DNA from: Taenia hydatigena
Taxonomy: Eukaryota; Platyhelminthes; Cestoda; Cyclophyllidea; Taeniidae
Direction of reading: 5' to 3'
Length of the DNA: 64,000 nt
Assembly: GCA_036345935.2 (NCBI GenBank)
Contig: JADWOT020000010.1
Span: 8,875,576 to 8,939,575, forward strand
Shown here: positions 13,134-25,643 of the stretch, piece after piece
Layout of the letters: each line of letters begins with the position of its first letter
Numbering within the stretch: position 1 is the stretch's first letter
Made by a program: the position numbers and the translations under genes
The notes under the pieces: model-generated
Told to the model about the DNA's origin: nothing
Databases searched by the model: none
What the model saw: only the letters and a program-made list of their open reading frames with translations

Positions 13134-16100
13134 GCCTCACTTCCTCCGTGGTGAGTGCTTTTAAAGCCATTGCTACTAGCAATACGAAGATGCGGAGTTG
13201 TTGTTCTTAATGGGAGCGGATTGAACGCTTCTTCCTGTCCATCCGCATCATTGACATGCGGATTTCCAAGAGTTTGAATAGGTGTTACTGAACCGGGCAC
13301 AGCTTTGGTTCAGAGCCAAGCATGCACCACGGATTCGATTCTAGCTCTCGTGTTTCTCCACCTAAAAGGCAAGAGTTTTATCCAGGTAACGAATACGATG
13401 CTGTAGGTGGAGTCAAATCAGAGCAGTTTACATATGGAGGTAGGGCGTGGCTATTGCACCAAAAATTTGGGAAGCCTTGTTTGGAAATCACAGTGCTTCT
13501 TCGTCTATTGCAGGGGCTGTTTTCCCTCTTCTTTCATGTCTATCATTCCTGTCTGTCTGAACCCTCGTTTTAGGACGAAGATGGAGAGCTGCCTCCACTT
13601 GTACAGGTGTTTTAGCTAAGCAGTTGTACGCAAATCGGAAGCTCATGAGTCCTCTGTACCGCGTTCGGCTTTCTGCAGTAGGCGTACAGCCGTTGACTTC
13701 CATCCTTTCCTTCGTAGAGCAATCGGTGAGACCTCTGATGCCTTTGATGATTTCATGACCTCATCCTCAATCGATTCGCCCACCAGACGGTACATTTACT
13801 ACTGGCGAATGTATGGTAGCTTCAAGAACATTTGATATTCCTAGCCTAACTATGACAAGACGAATGTATTCACACATTTGACTAGTAGCTCTCGAAGCCC
13901 TTTCTTCTCGTTGTTGGTGGCGTAGTTTGGCTGCGCCATGAGGTTGTGTAGGAAGCTCACGGCTACAAATGTGGCCACGAATGGACATTGTGAACATCGA
14001 CGACGCTTTCTACTGGTAGTAAGAGAATTGTGCTTTCAGTGCTTGGGTGAGTGGGTAGCAAATCCGTGCCAATAATCACACCCCAACACGGCCCTTGACA
14101 CACCAAAATTCTCTGCCTCTGCTGTTGTTCCTTCTCCTGTTGAACGCAGCTCATTGGATGGTGAAACTATTCCATGTTTGTCCTTGCAATTTAGCGGGAA
14201 TAAGTGGGAGCTCTTTCAGAGTGGATGGAATGGGAATCATGAACGCTTACCTACTTCTGGGACATGATACGGAGGGTCTGGATATGAGATTGTTGGGCTT
14301 GGTCACCAATTACTGTAGTTGTGGCGTGGAATGGCAGACCCTTCTTGAAGCTTGCAAGGGGAATCGGTATCGGTGGTGTCGAGCATCTGGATCATAACGG
14401 GTGGCGTAATCCGTGTTAGAATGGGGCTCTTACCCATCTATCTCTTAATTCTGGTTGGAAGTGAATTACAGACACCTCGTTTCGCTGGAAGTTGCAGAAT
14501 CTTGTGCACTCCTCGTCATCTTCGTTTGCTATTTTGGCAGTGATGGGAGAACTCCGTGGCAAGAGTCAAGAGATTCGTGTGTGTCGGCCGATTTCCAACT
14601 TGAATGCAAATTCAAACCAACATGGAGCGCTAGGCATTTGCTTGTTATGTGTGTGCAAACCAGTCATCACTCGGTTTGCACCATTTTTAGTTCAATGCGG
14701 TTTATCAGTAGACAAGACCGTGGTAAGATGCAGCGTATGCCGTGAATTTGAAGTGATGGGACCACGTAACACGCAGTAAAACGGATTTTGCAGTAGAATT
14801 TTGCAGCTGACGGATGTGCACTTTGCAGACACTGCATTTTAATGCGTCTTGTACTGCGCCACACCACTAATCACTTTCTTTTCCGGTCTCTGAATTCACA
14901 GGTCACCCATCCCCATGATGGGCAGATGGAGTAGTCTCAGCCTATTTGCTCTCGCCTGCCACCTTGATGACGTGCCCGAAGACGGTGCTCAAACACAAAA
15001 CCATACTCCTCATGTACTCATTGCCAACCTTGACGAAGCGTAGGAAATATCGGAGCAGAATAAACCAATTGCCAACAATAGGACCAAGGAAATGTGGTGG
15101 ACGAGGTATGGTAACAAAAGACAAGGAACGTGCAAAAGCTACCACAGACTCTGCAAGAATTTTTGAGTCCTATGTCAGACATAAGTATCAGAACCGTCCA
15201 GATGTCGTAGAGGCCGAGATTTTTTTATTCTATCGTGGTATTGATTGGACAATGTGATTTTCTGCAAAAAACAATCACCTTCTTTTCTTTCCAACTAATA
15301 TTTTGGGTAACTTCGGATGATTTCGTAGTTGATCGACGTGAATCCTAGCCAGATAAGACCGCATAGAGCAAGGAAGTACCATCAGTGTATTGTCTTCTCC
15401 ATCACACACTTGGTGTGGGTAAATCTCATCAATTAGTGATATTATCACCAGAGTCGGAGGAACTGACAGAAGCACGGCTGGCGTTAATTCGCACCTTTAA
15501 CTCCGTAATAGCGTCAGTCACTCGGCAAGTTGCCTGCCCAACTTAAGGCGAGCGAGTAGACGGACAATCGAAATCAGGCAAATTTCCTTTATTTGCTTCT
15601 AGTGAGAATGGAACGCTGACCCAAACGGTGCCATCGGGAGCCTCGAAAGGTGGGCCAATTTTATGCTAGTAATAACGCCTATGTGTAGGTCGCCAGGCAC
15701 ACTTCTCTGTGTGCAGGTTTCTAGATGATTCTATTTTTCTGATAACTCTTGCGCTCACTAACTGCTATTTCGGTAGCTGTGCTTTAAGTCTGCTGATGCT
15801 CATGTAGAGCCTAGGGTCAGACAGTGTGTAGAATGTTCCCCCTTCTCCCTCTTTTCGCTTTTACTATTGGAAGGCTGAGTACGCTTTGCCATCTTTATTA
15901 TAGGTCAGAGATAGAGTATAGAGAAATATTGTAGAGGAGTTCAAGACGGAGATGTGTCAGGCTGCCCTGCAACCAGATTCAAACTGTCCTCCCGCCTCTG
16001 GCCTGCAAAGCATCTTCAAAGAGCATAAGTATCAAATTCACATGTACGTTTATTCGCGGCTAAGCCGTCAAAGAAACTCACTCGGACACAGGTTCGAGAA

Positions 16101-16160
16101 CCGGTTTCCTTTTACATAATCCTTGGCATTCAGAAGCCAACCTTGATGCTGAATCGCTTG
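13134..16160. repeat. older outer left arm of the palindrome
   Basis: This is the inverted counterpart of 40.66-43.77 kb. Direct comparison of 131 bases near 16.07-16.20 kb with 40.61-40.74 kb shows about 11 differences, many more than in the coding parts of the inner arm. It includes M repeat copy 2. It starts at the GCC junction shared with 6654-6656 and 43771-43773. Confidence 0.8.
13980..15500 (-). repeat. M repeat, copy 2
   Basis: This is the inverted copy of 41.3-42.87 kb and 1.18-2.75 kb. Plus-strand frames at 14095-14397, 14492-14779 and 14946-15257 have counterparts at 42494-42730, 42090-42392 and 41609-41827 (all minus). The words FRVDGMG, EGLDMRLLGL, FLVQCGLSV and KATTDSARIFESY are shared. 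That three consecutive frames survive in diverged copies makes this a candidate decayed multi-exon gene, but the family is not recognised. Confidence 0.65.
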
Positions 16161-16698
16161 ACTGTTGATTTGAGGCATTGGGAGCGTTAACAATGTTCAC
16201 AGTCACATTGCCAGAACTGGCATTGTCACAGAGATTTAGCAACATTTCTGGCCCATTTTTGGTTGAAACAATAAATTCAGTCCACTTTTTCGTTAACCGC
16301 TGGTCTGCTTTTAGGCATTCGATGGCTGCTTTGCGCTCAGCAACTTATGCCTGGCCTTCTACGTCCTTTGCCAAGGAGATTCACTACTCTCTCACTTCTT
16401 TGTTATGTAGATCTTTGTGCACAAGGATCAAAACGCGCTCACTTTCCATTCGACTGTGACTTTTATGCAAACTAGCTTCCCATGCGCCACTCAACATCTC
16501 ATCACTAGCTGAGGACAAAGAGAACGCACTCAAAGTCTGCCTTATTGTATGTTTGAAGGTGACACTGAATGCAAAACTTCGAGAAGCAAAGGAGGTACTA
16601 ATGCCCAGAGGCACTGCACTAACAGTTAAACTGTGCAACCAATAGGAATTTACGCGCACTGAATCTCGCACATCGCCAACCTTTAAGGTGGTAATCAA
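16079..16698 (-). pseudogene. remnant of an unrecognised gene, possibly coiled-coil/F-BAR-like
   Basis: One minus-strand frame runs from MITTLKVGDV through the words GAWEASLHKS, ERVLILVHKDLHNKEVRE and ISLAKDVEGQA to AIECLKADQRLTKKW. It is broken by a tandem stop after NKEVRE and a stop after EGQA. The mirror copy at 40121-40740 (+) has the same residues and the same stops. The charged, heptad-like stretch after GAWE is faintly reminiscent of F-BAR-type coiled coils, but this is a guess. The conserved in-frame stops show that the duplicated copy was already dead, or was later homogenised. Confidence 0.4.
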
Positions 16699-17639
16699 AT
16701 ATTTTCAACTGCAGCTAATTAGACGCGCAGTATCATAGACCCTTCAAGCAGGAGAAATGAAAGGCAGAGCATAAGCGAAAAGAAAAGAGAAGGCACTTAA
16801 CTTGAAGCTGTTTACGCGATCCCGGTTCGTCACCACCGTAAAATGTATAGGCACATTCGGCTGGGGTGGCTCATGGCATCCTGATGGAGCAACCAGTCAG
16901 CACGTGAAGAGATGAATAAAACCAAGTGAATATGCAAAACAGCTTTTTTACAAAGGAAATCATGAAGTTGATTTCAAAGGGACGAAAATTCTTAAGACGC
17001 TGCTTTACGGGTGCGTGCTCAGTTCCACCCTTCTGCATAGTCGAATATCGCGTTCGCTGGTCTTTGTGTGCGCCACCACCCATCCTAAGCCCATAGCCAA
17101 ACAAATACTAGTGGACAGGCTTAAATAAGCTGACCAAGTGTCTCAGACCCAGTGTCCGTTGGCCAGACGCAAGGCACACACACGCACGTACGCATATCAT
17201 TTGAGCGTATTGACGCACTCGCGCTGGTTATCGGGACGGTCCGCCCGGAAGATCTATCGCCCGCCCACCTGGCTGGAAGATGGAACGAATCCGGACCACT
17301 CGCTCATGTAGTCAATCCAGATTGTGACAAATGGCAACGCGAATTCTAACGCACAAGTCTACACTTCCTACGAATATCTCAAGCAGAATTATAAAGCTAC
17401 CTTGCTTACTGCGCTGAATGCCTCCTTTTGGTGGAGAGTAAATATCTAGGTGAGAATATTTTGGGCTCAATATGAGTGAGTGAATATGTATGTGTCATTG
17501 CCTGTGGCTGGTTTTCACAAGGATGATCTGATTAAGTCGCAAGGGTACGAAAGGAGTAATAGAAACGCTTTCTTAACCAATAATGTTTGTTGTAGTGGAC
17601 TGAGTATGCTATTGCTTGAGTTATACTGCTGTGAGTCGA

Positions 17640-20600
17640 AAATTCACGCACGAGCAAGTGTAATGCATGTGAGCACCATCGTAGCAGTTACAAAATCAGG
17701 GCAAACCCACAATATGTAATGATTTTAGGAGTCAAATGTTGTCAGTCATTTTTGGGATTACATGACTCGATGATGGTCTGCCAGTTGTGATCGCTCGAGT
17801 CGATGAGGTTTCCTAGCAGCTGTGATTGCGCAGGAGTTGAAAGAGATTCCTTGGTGTTAGTGCTTACCTAGGTCAGTGCAGGTGCCCTGGTCATGTTGAG
17901 AGAAGGGACAGAAATGGGTGCCTTTATCGTAGTGACTATGGAGGCCGAAGCAGTTCCCTCAGTCGTGGGAGTTGCGAGTGACAAATTGGGTAACTTGCTT
18001 GCAGTAATTGCGAGAGACGATTCATATGGCTTGGATTTTGTGCTCGCAATATGCAAAGCAAATCTTTTCGCCATGGTCAGCACAGGAATCGAGGCAAGCT
18101 GGCTAGTCGTAATTGCGGGGGCCGAAGAGGACTCCTCAGCAGTGGAGGGCATAGTCGTATAAGAGGACTTCCTAAAAGTGGTGAATACGGGAGGGAAGAA
18201 GATATTCCGGCCATGTTCACTGCGGGTGCAGAAGCAGATCTTCTAAGGTTAGTGGTTGCTGGAATTGAGGGTACATTCCCATGCCATGAGTTAACCCCTT
18301 CCTTTCTACCCAAACAATGCATCTCTTCAATGACATTTGTTAACGCATAGATGGAACTGAACTGCTAACCGTGCACTATGGGTTATATTTGACAATCGTG
18401 ATGGATACGCCTTCCTAAGTATCTGCATTGGATTTCACGCCAGTAGCCAATGGTGAGCGATTGAAGAAATGATGCTGCTAATGTCAAAATAGGCCCTTGA
18501 GCCACCATTTCGACCTAACCTAAAGGAACGGGAACCATGGCACTGCATTTGATAGGACGGGTAAACCAGACTGGCCTTGTTTCCCAGGTGGTGTGGATAC
18601 TGCTGCGAAGTCACTAAGGGAACCGATGCAATCAAATTCCACTAAAACATTGGGTTTTGAGTGCGCACAAACGGTGGCAGAAACAAATACGCCTGACCTC
18701 AACTAAAACAACTCTTTCATTATGGGATTCTAACATGGAAAGATACGAACGATTAAATACTCGTGGTTTGCATAAGGGATAACAATTGAGGGTATTAACC
18801 GTTAATATGAAGGCCATCTATATTCACTCTACGCTAACCAGCTGCAACTCAGTGCAGCCTTTGATAAAATGAGTAGAATAGACTTATCTTGCCCTAAAGA
18901 TGGTGTAGTAACTTTCGCATATTTGCTGCGGTGACCAACATATTAAAGCCAAAGCCGAAATGCCACTTGAGTGTGTGCATGAATAGAGTCGTAAACAGTC
19001 TGTTTTGATCTCTGGTAAGTAAGGATATGAAAATTACTTGAGGGGAGCTTAACATTTTTCAGCCAACTATCATCGGGGCTCCACTCGATAGTATAGTCAG
19101 TAAAGCGACCGTTTGGTTTGGCTGGTGGATTCCGTGACACTTTTACCGTCCAAAAGCCAACCACGCCAAGTTGCACGTGCTGGGAAACAGTAAGATGTGT
19201 ACAATGAAGAAGGAGGATATTTATCATTGTTGCTAAAAGGAACATTTTTGTGCAACTCCGTTCTCGCCCATGCGAAAAGGAATGGATGCAATGAACCAAT
19301 TAACATGATTAGAATAAGGAGTGAGTAGCTACCGCTGATTGCATATAGGTAGGGTAGCAGAGATTGGAATGGGGACAGACCTGCGAGCATTGCTTCAACT
19401 AGCAATGGATCGACCATCATGCAGAAATTGTTAGAAGGTACGAGCCCACACAATGTGATCTCATAAATGGCTGATGGTTCCAGTCTCTCCATTTGATATT
19501 TTATCTTATTGAGAGTGGGATTGACCACAGGATTCCACCGCTTTTGTAAAACATGCCTAATGATCTTCATTAAGTCATCGAAACCACTGTTATCTCCTAC
19601 GACATCCTTAGGGTCATGTATCGATACTTAAAAGTAGCGAACGTCTCCTTAGTAGGTTGCTTTAAAGGTCGGCTCTTGCATGCCTGAAACAGGTGGAGAG
19701 GAGATATTAGGGCAACGACAGCGAATCAGCACTGACGTGGTTCTCATTCATCGTAATCGATTATGGAGGTCAAAATGTCTATGTGCTAAAGTTGATTAAA
19801 TGCCGGCAAGTAGGAATATTTTATAAATTCTGCACAGTATGAATTTTAGGCTTCAGTCATGCTGTCGCGTTGAGGAAAGTAGAGGAAATGACCAGCCTCG
19901 TTCAGATGTAGTCACTGACAGAAGAATAAGACGGGAATTATTGTATTCAAATTTCACTCCAACTCTCTGTTGAATTTGCGCGTAGACAGCGGTAAAAACC
20001 ATTTGTCGAGGCTTCAGGCGAGCAATGGTATTAACGTTACATAAAGAGATATCAACGTTTTCCTGTGGTGCATAATGAAGACGCCATTTAATAGTGTAGA
20101 CAGAAATGCGGGCATTGGGTTTAGCTGGCGGATTCCGTTTCATGTTTACTGTGTAAGGGTCGGTTACTTCAAGTCTCCCACTCCGGGGAACATCAAACCT
20201 TCAAGAAGCAAGGCAATTATAGTAGGAATTATTGCCAGGAGGGAAACGAATTCTCATATGTTCCATGTACTGCCATTCATGTCCACATAATCACCAATAA
20301 ATGGGGAAAGTGGAGCATGAGGCTTAACTGCCGTGGAGCAGCCACGGACAGCACAGTCCACGCACTATGAGTGAATATGCTATTGATGGGATTAGGCCTT
20401 CTACATGAAATTATTGTTCTCCAGCAGTAAGGTTGACCTCAGGATACCACCGATTCCGTAGAACTAAACTACTAATTCTCATTAGGACCTCGAAGCCACC
20501 GAAATCCCCTTTGACGCACTCATGGCCGTGTATTAATATGCAATTCTACTTTCCTATCGAATTTCTCGCCTGTTCTTATGGTTCGTAATAGAGATGATAT

Positions 20601-20980
20601 CGCAAAAATATTTGCATATTCCGTGGGGCTCAGTTAACTGTGCACAATATTTGGCATTAGGTTATGGCATCGCTATGGATGAATTGAAGGACATGGACCA
20701 ACCTCATTTTAGTAGTGGTGTGATTGCATTCACAAACATACTGCGAGTTCCGACATAATCAACTTTCACTGAAGTGTTCAATCGATTCTGTGCACAAATA
20801 GAGACGACAATGGCTTGTCCTGACTTCTAATAAGCGAAGTCATAGTAATATCTCAGAGGCGATTGGCGTCTTCTTCCATACACTATCCAGACTTCAACCT
20901 ACAGTGTAGCCAGTGATGCAGAATTTGCGCCCACATCCACTACCCGCATTGACTGCGTTTGTTTGAGCAGCGCTTCAAGT
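17640..20980 (-). pseudogene. decayed multi-Fn3/mucin gene, left-arm copy
   Basis: From high to low coordinates on the minus strand: a B remnant (about 20980-20706), a partial A exon with a stop (about 20520-20340), a B exon (about 20200-19896), an A exon of the standard 303 bp (19683-19381) with two nonsense codons near its start, a B exon (about 19196-18900) with stop and frameshift, a truncated B 3' half (about 18700-18582), and a frameshifted Ser/Thr-rich exon (about 18340-17860) followed near 17705-17640 by a hydrophobic tail like that of G1. The order B-A-B-A-B-B'-mucin suggests an ancestor with several cassettes. No signal exon was found for it. The mirror copy is at 35880-39176 and a more distant copy at 55353-57665. 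Confidence 0.8.
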
Positions 20981-22801
20981 CTGCTGATGTTCATTGGAAG
21001 CTAAGGATCAAACGACCGCGATTGTTTAGCGCATTCGGACGCAGGCTTAGGTTTGGTCTCTATTCAACCCAATATTTGGTCAAATATGCCGCCGAAGAGC
21101 CAGGATATTAGATCGGGGGAGTGAATCCGCTGATGACATGGGATGCTTCGAAACCTTGCAAGCACAGAACTGTGCGTGGATGTCTGCACCTAGGAATTAT
21201 TGTCAGAATGAAATTGGTCTGTCTTCTGGTCCTCCCGATGCCACCGCCCAGGCCAGCACCCCATCTCTTTTAGATTGGTTTCAAAAATTATTACCCGATT
21301 TCAGGTAATCTTTTATAATGGGCCCATTGTTCCCTCACCCACTTTACTACGTTGTGCAATAACCATGGTTGCCATTTAGGGCAAGAATACAACCAACTCA
21401 TCACAGACGAGGTTCTGAGTGCTCCAATTTACTTCTGTTCATTAAACAGTAAATGAAACCAACAACCACCAGGGCACCAAAATTTCACAAGGATTAATTT
21501 ACCAATGTAAGTTAAAGGGCAGACGAATGAACGGATCCGGACGATAAGGTACAGCTCAAGACATCGACTAACTATCAGCGGACTTGGAATTAAGGCAAAA
21601 TAATCAAGGCGTATTAAGTACCACTGCGTAAAATTTGAGGTCATCAGGTGAACATGTGGGAAGCCAAAGTAGATCTGCACAACACTGGTTTGAGCATAGG
21701 GTCAGGTACTTTAGTCATGCTACACGTGTACCCAACATGTTAAAGCTTAAATTCTGAACATGCTTGACCGCCTCAAAAAGTGGTTTTGTGAACAGCCGTA
21801 GCTCCAGAAAAGTTTCTGATTCCACTTTTCAGGAGTGGGTACTTTTGTGGCTGACCCTGGAATACTCTAGTGCTTTGCCTTCTGGCTTGTCTAAGTAAGC
21901 CCTATGCGAAAAGGAAAGGGTTTGCCATCACACCGTCCAGCATGACGTGAAATAATTTACCTATTTGCTTTGGGATACTTAATCCTATCGATGCTGAAAC
22001 CAAATATTCGATGGGCTTATTCTTCATAGCAGGGTGTTCTGTGTTCTGTGCCTCGATAACAGATGGCAGGTAACGGAAATGGCATGGATATGCGCCCAAG
22101 TCAGACTCTGAGTTATCCACAAACTTATTTGAGCGCATCCACGGCCTACCGTCTGGTCTTTTGTCCGAAATCCCGAAAAAGAACCTTAAACCCCTCTCGT
22201 ACAATGCATGTAACGGGGACTCTTACAGGGACAGCAAAAGAGCATTTCCAAGATCATGTATGTTTTAATGAATCCCTTGCCCTCAGGAGTCTAAGCACCA
22301 GTGACATAAAATTCAGCTCCAGAATTCTTGAATTGCTCAAATCTGTGCTCTGTGTTGTTTAGAAATGTGTCTGCACATCACTAGAGCAAAACATGTCTAG
22401 TTGGCGGTGGAATGGATCAACAACTGCGTCATCAGATATTACAAGCTGAGCCTCTTGTGTACGCCATTTGTCTTGATCCCACCTATCTTCGTTCTAATAG
22501 TTAATAGGCGAAAGCTTTTCAGCAGCCGGTTGTGTGGATCAACGTGTTTGAGTCAACACGGACGCTACATGCGACGTGAACGCAATCATCAATCAGTTGA
22601 GAAAAGCTGGCCGAGTATGAGTTCAGCCTTTAGGGCGTTTTGGGAAGCTTATTGTGTTAGTTCCTAATGTTGGAAGCTTGAGGAAGAATGCTATTCAGCG
22701 ATTGCTTGTGGCCTTAGCACCATGGGCCACATGATCGCATTATGCGTGGTGCCAAGGTGCACGTAAACGCAGTAATCACAGCACAGGTCAAGAATAAGCC
22801 A

Positions 22802-22840
22802 TTTCATAGGCTGATATGGACTTACAAAATTCTTATAAGT
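22802..22840 (+). promoter_or_regulatory. G1 core promoter
   Basis: TTTCATAGGCTGATA (22802-22816) is followed after 17 bases by TATAAGT (22834-22840), 50 bp before the G1 ATG. The same block with nearly the same spacing stands before G3 and G4, which supports a real promoter with a short 5' leader. Confidence 0.75.
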
Positions 22841-22883
22841 ACACCATGGTTGAGGTGTGAGCGCACCGGTTCCTGAAGTGAAG

Positions 22884-25643
22884 ATGCTGGTTCAGTTCTA
22901 CCTCAGTTTGCTGACAATCTCCATCCCGCGCGATGACTTCGCTCTCGCAATGAGTAAGACATTACCTGCCTTTTGCTGATCCGCTCCCACTTGCACACGT
23001 GTAGAACCACTCAACAAATGAGACTATTCTAGTAATTGGTAAATCTGCTGAATATAACTAATTATTCGAAGCATGAAACTGGGAGCAAATGCGAATTTAT
23101 AAAACTAGGTGCTTCTTCTCGTTTCCCAGTGCATCACATCGCATTTGTATGACCTAATACTGTTCGCTACAAAAGGGAAATGAAGTGCACGGAATGCGTA
23201 AATATTTTTAAATCAAAATTTCTATTGCAAACCACAAAAAGGTGAGAAATCGAATAGATAGTAGATTTGCTTTTCTCAATCCAAGCACCACAAATGAACA
23301 CTTACAGGTATGAAAAAGCCGACGTTTGAGGCAACATTCTATGAAGAAAATGAGGAATTGGACATTTTACTACACGAACCCGAGGACGTCAAGGGAGATT
23401 TTGGTGGCTTCGAGGTCCTAATGAGGATTGGAAGTCCAATTCTACGAAATCCGTGGTATTCAGAGGTCAACCTCACTGCTGGAGAACGGGAGTGTCGAGT
23501 AGAGGGACTGATCCCGCTACTTTCATATTCAGTCACAGTGCGTGGACTGGTGCTACCCGACAAATACAGCGAGTTGGCTGATCCACTGATATTTGAAGTA
23601 TTGAACGCAAGTATGTCCTTGATATCCATTTCTAGTCTGCTTCTATGCAAACAGCAGTTGTTCCACATAAATTTGCTTTTTTTGTTTAAGTTTTTGCATT
23701 CATTGAGGTTTACACGAGACATGGAGGCATATTAGAGTCATTGTTTCCTTAATTTATATCTATTAACCAACTCGCTCTGTTTTTGCAGGGCTTAGTGCTC
23801 CCCAGAATGTGAAGCTTGAAGCCGTCGACGCTCACACGGTGAACATGACTTGGGATCCGCCAGCCAAACCCAACGACCTCAACGCTGGTTACACCATTGA
23901 ATGGAGTATTGATGATAGGGAGCAAAAAAGCATTAATGTCTCCTCAGGTCAATTCTATGCCTTCACCGAATTGAAGCCACAAGTACCCCTTTCTGCCTCC
24001 ATTTGTGCGCACTATAAGCCTAACGTTTCAATGAAATTTGAATACGTTGGTTCCTTTAGTAAACTCGTGACGGCATCCACACCACCTGTAACACAAGGTC
24101 AGTCCATTTGCCTCTTGAGCTTGTCTAAAATTGGCTGATTTACGTCGTCTTCTTTGTCACCCGCTTAAAACTCTACTAAGTCACTCGCTATTTGTTGCTG
24201 TCATGAGATCCACTACAAATATTCAAAAGAACGCATTTGTCAAGGCTGTTAAGCATGTCTATTGATGTGGATTTAATAATTGGCTTACATTTATGCTCTG
24301 ATAGATGTCTCTAAGAAAGGTTTATTCGAGTAGAGGAGAGAGGGTTAGCTGTCCTCAACGTATAAGTCTCCACAACTCTTGCAGCAGCTGGCACTGGGAG
24401 ATCCACCTCAACTCCTGCAGTGACCATGACCAAAAGATCTACCCCCACTCATGCAAACATCACTTCTGATGATAAAGAATCTACCTCAGCTCCTGCAATC
24501 ACCGTAGGCGGATCTAATTCAACGCCCAAAATCACCATGATAGGACGACCCACCTCATCTCCTTCAAGCACCACAAGCATGGAAACTGCCTCGACTCCTC
24601 CACTTACCCCGTCCACGATATCTGCCTCGAATTCTGCGACCACCAAGACGGGAAACTCTACAATGGTTCCCGCAACTACCACTGCTACTGAACCTACCTT
24701 GACTCCTTCATTCACCACGGCAACTCTAGCCAAATTTAGTCCACCGACCCCCATGACCAGTGGATGTACCACCGATTCCGTAATGCGCACCACCAATGAA
24801 CCCTCTTCTACGACTGAAATTCTCACCAGTGGGCAGTCTACTTTGGTTTCCACAACTACGCCTAGTAAATCCACATCATATATTGTGGCGACCGCGACTA
24901 CGAGTTCTACTTTACCCACTGGCACCACAAAATTGATGGAATTTGAATCGTCTCCCTTAATCAGTACGAGTGAGCCACCTGCCTCATCTCTTGCAGACGC
25001 TGCGAGTGAGGATTCTACCTCGACCTTTTTATTCACCACGGCAAATGCATCAGAATTTAAGCCTCCAATCGTCATGACTAGACCATCTACCCTGACTTCT
25101 GTAACCACTACTGAGAGAGAATCCTCTTCAACTCCCAAAATCTCCTCTAATCAGAAGCCAACTTTTGAGCCTGGAGGCACAACCAGCGAACCTACTTTAA
25201 TTTCCGTACAAACTGCGAGTGGGATATCTGTTTCGATTCCTGCAATCAGAAAATCAAAGCGACATGCACCGTTTGCAACTGTCGCGATTAAGAGTCCCAC
25301 TTCGACCTCTGTAATCATCACAAGTAAAGGACCAGCATCGACTTCTTCACGCACTATAAATAAGAAGACCTCCACTACTCCTGCAATCACCACAACTAAA
25401 GCATCTGCACGGGCTTTGGCAGCCACAAATACTGAGGATTCCCCTTCGATCCCTATGGGCCCCACAACTGCGAAAGCTTTGTCATGTAATGTAATTGCAA
25501 CTGGCAGATCAGCATCAGTTCCCGTGATCCCCAAAAGTGGTGGATCTCTCTCGACTCCTACATTCATTACGCCTGACGAATACGCTTTGAATTTTGCAAT
25601 TTCTGCGATCGTACTCAAATGCACTGCAGCCATCCTAGTGTAA
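22884..25643 (+). CDS. G1: secreted Fn3-mucin surface protein, 4 exons
   Basis: Predicted exons are 22884-22953, 23308-23610, 23789-24097 and 24385-25643, all with GT donors, AG acceptors and phase-1 joins, giving 646 residues. Residues 1-23 form a signal peptide with hydrophobic core FYLSLLTISI. Exon 2 (A Fn3; VTVRG, SELADPL) and exon 3 (B Fn3; NMTW, GYTIEW, NVSS) are 303 and 309 bp. Exon 4 encodes about 420 residues rich in Thr, Ser and Pro, a likely O-glycosylated stalk. It ends in a hydrophobic stretch (ISAIVLK, then AAILV) with no following charged residue, as expected for a GPI-anchor signal. The role is inferred to be surface adhesion or host contact. Start choice rests on the promoter spacing and the signal-exon match to G3 and G4. 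No AATAAA was seen in the next 290 bp. G1 converges on its mirror twin G2. Confidence 0.82.

Noticed and set aside
16085..16115. GGTTCGAGAACC-like words suggesting a tRNA T-arm
   Set aside because: No acceptor stem, anticodon arm or A/B box pair could be built around it, and the right-arm copy has lost the word.
24449..25633. Long valine-rich minus-strand open frames opposite the G1 mucin exon (and plus-strand ones opposite G2)
   Set aside because: They are the reverse reading of a Thr/Ser-rich repeat-like exon, which rarely makes stops on the other strand. There are no splice sites, signal exon or promoter.
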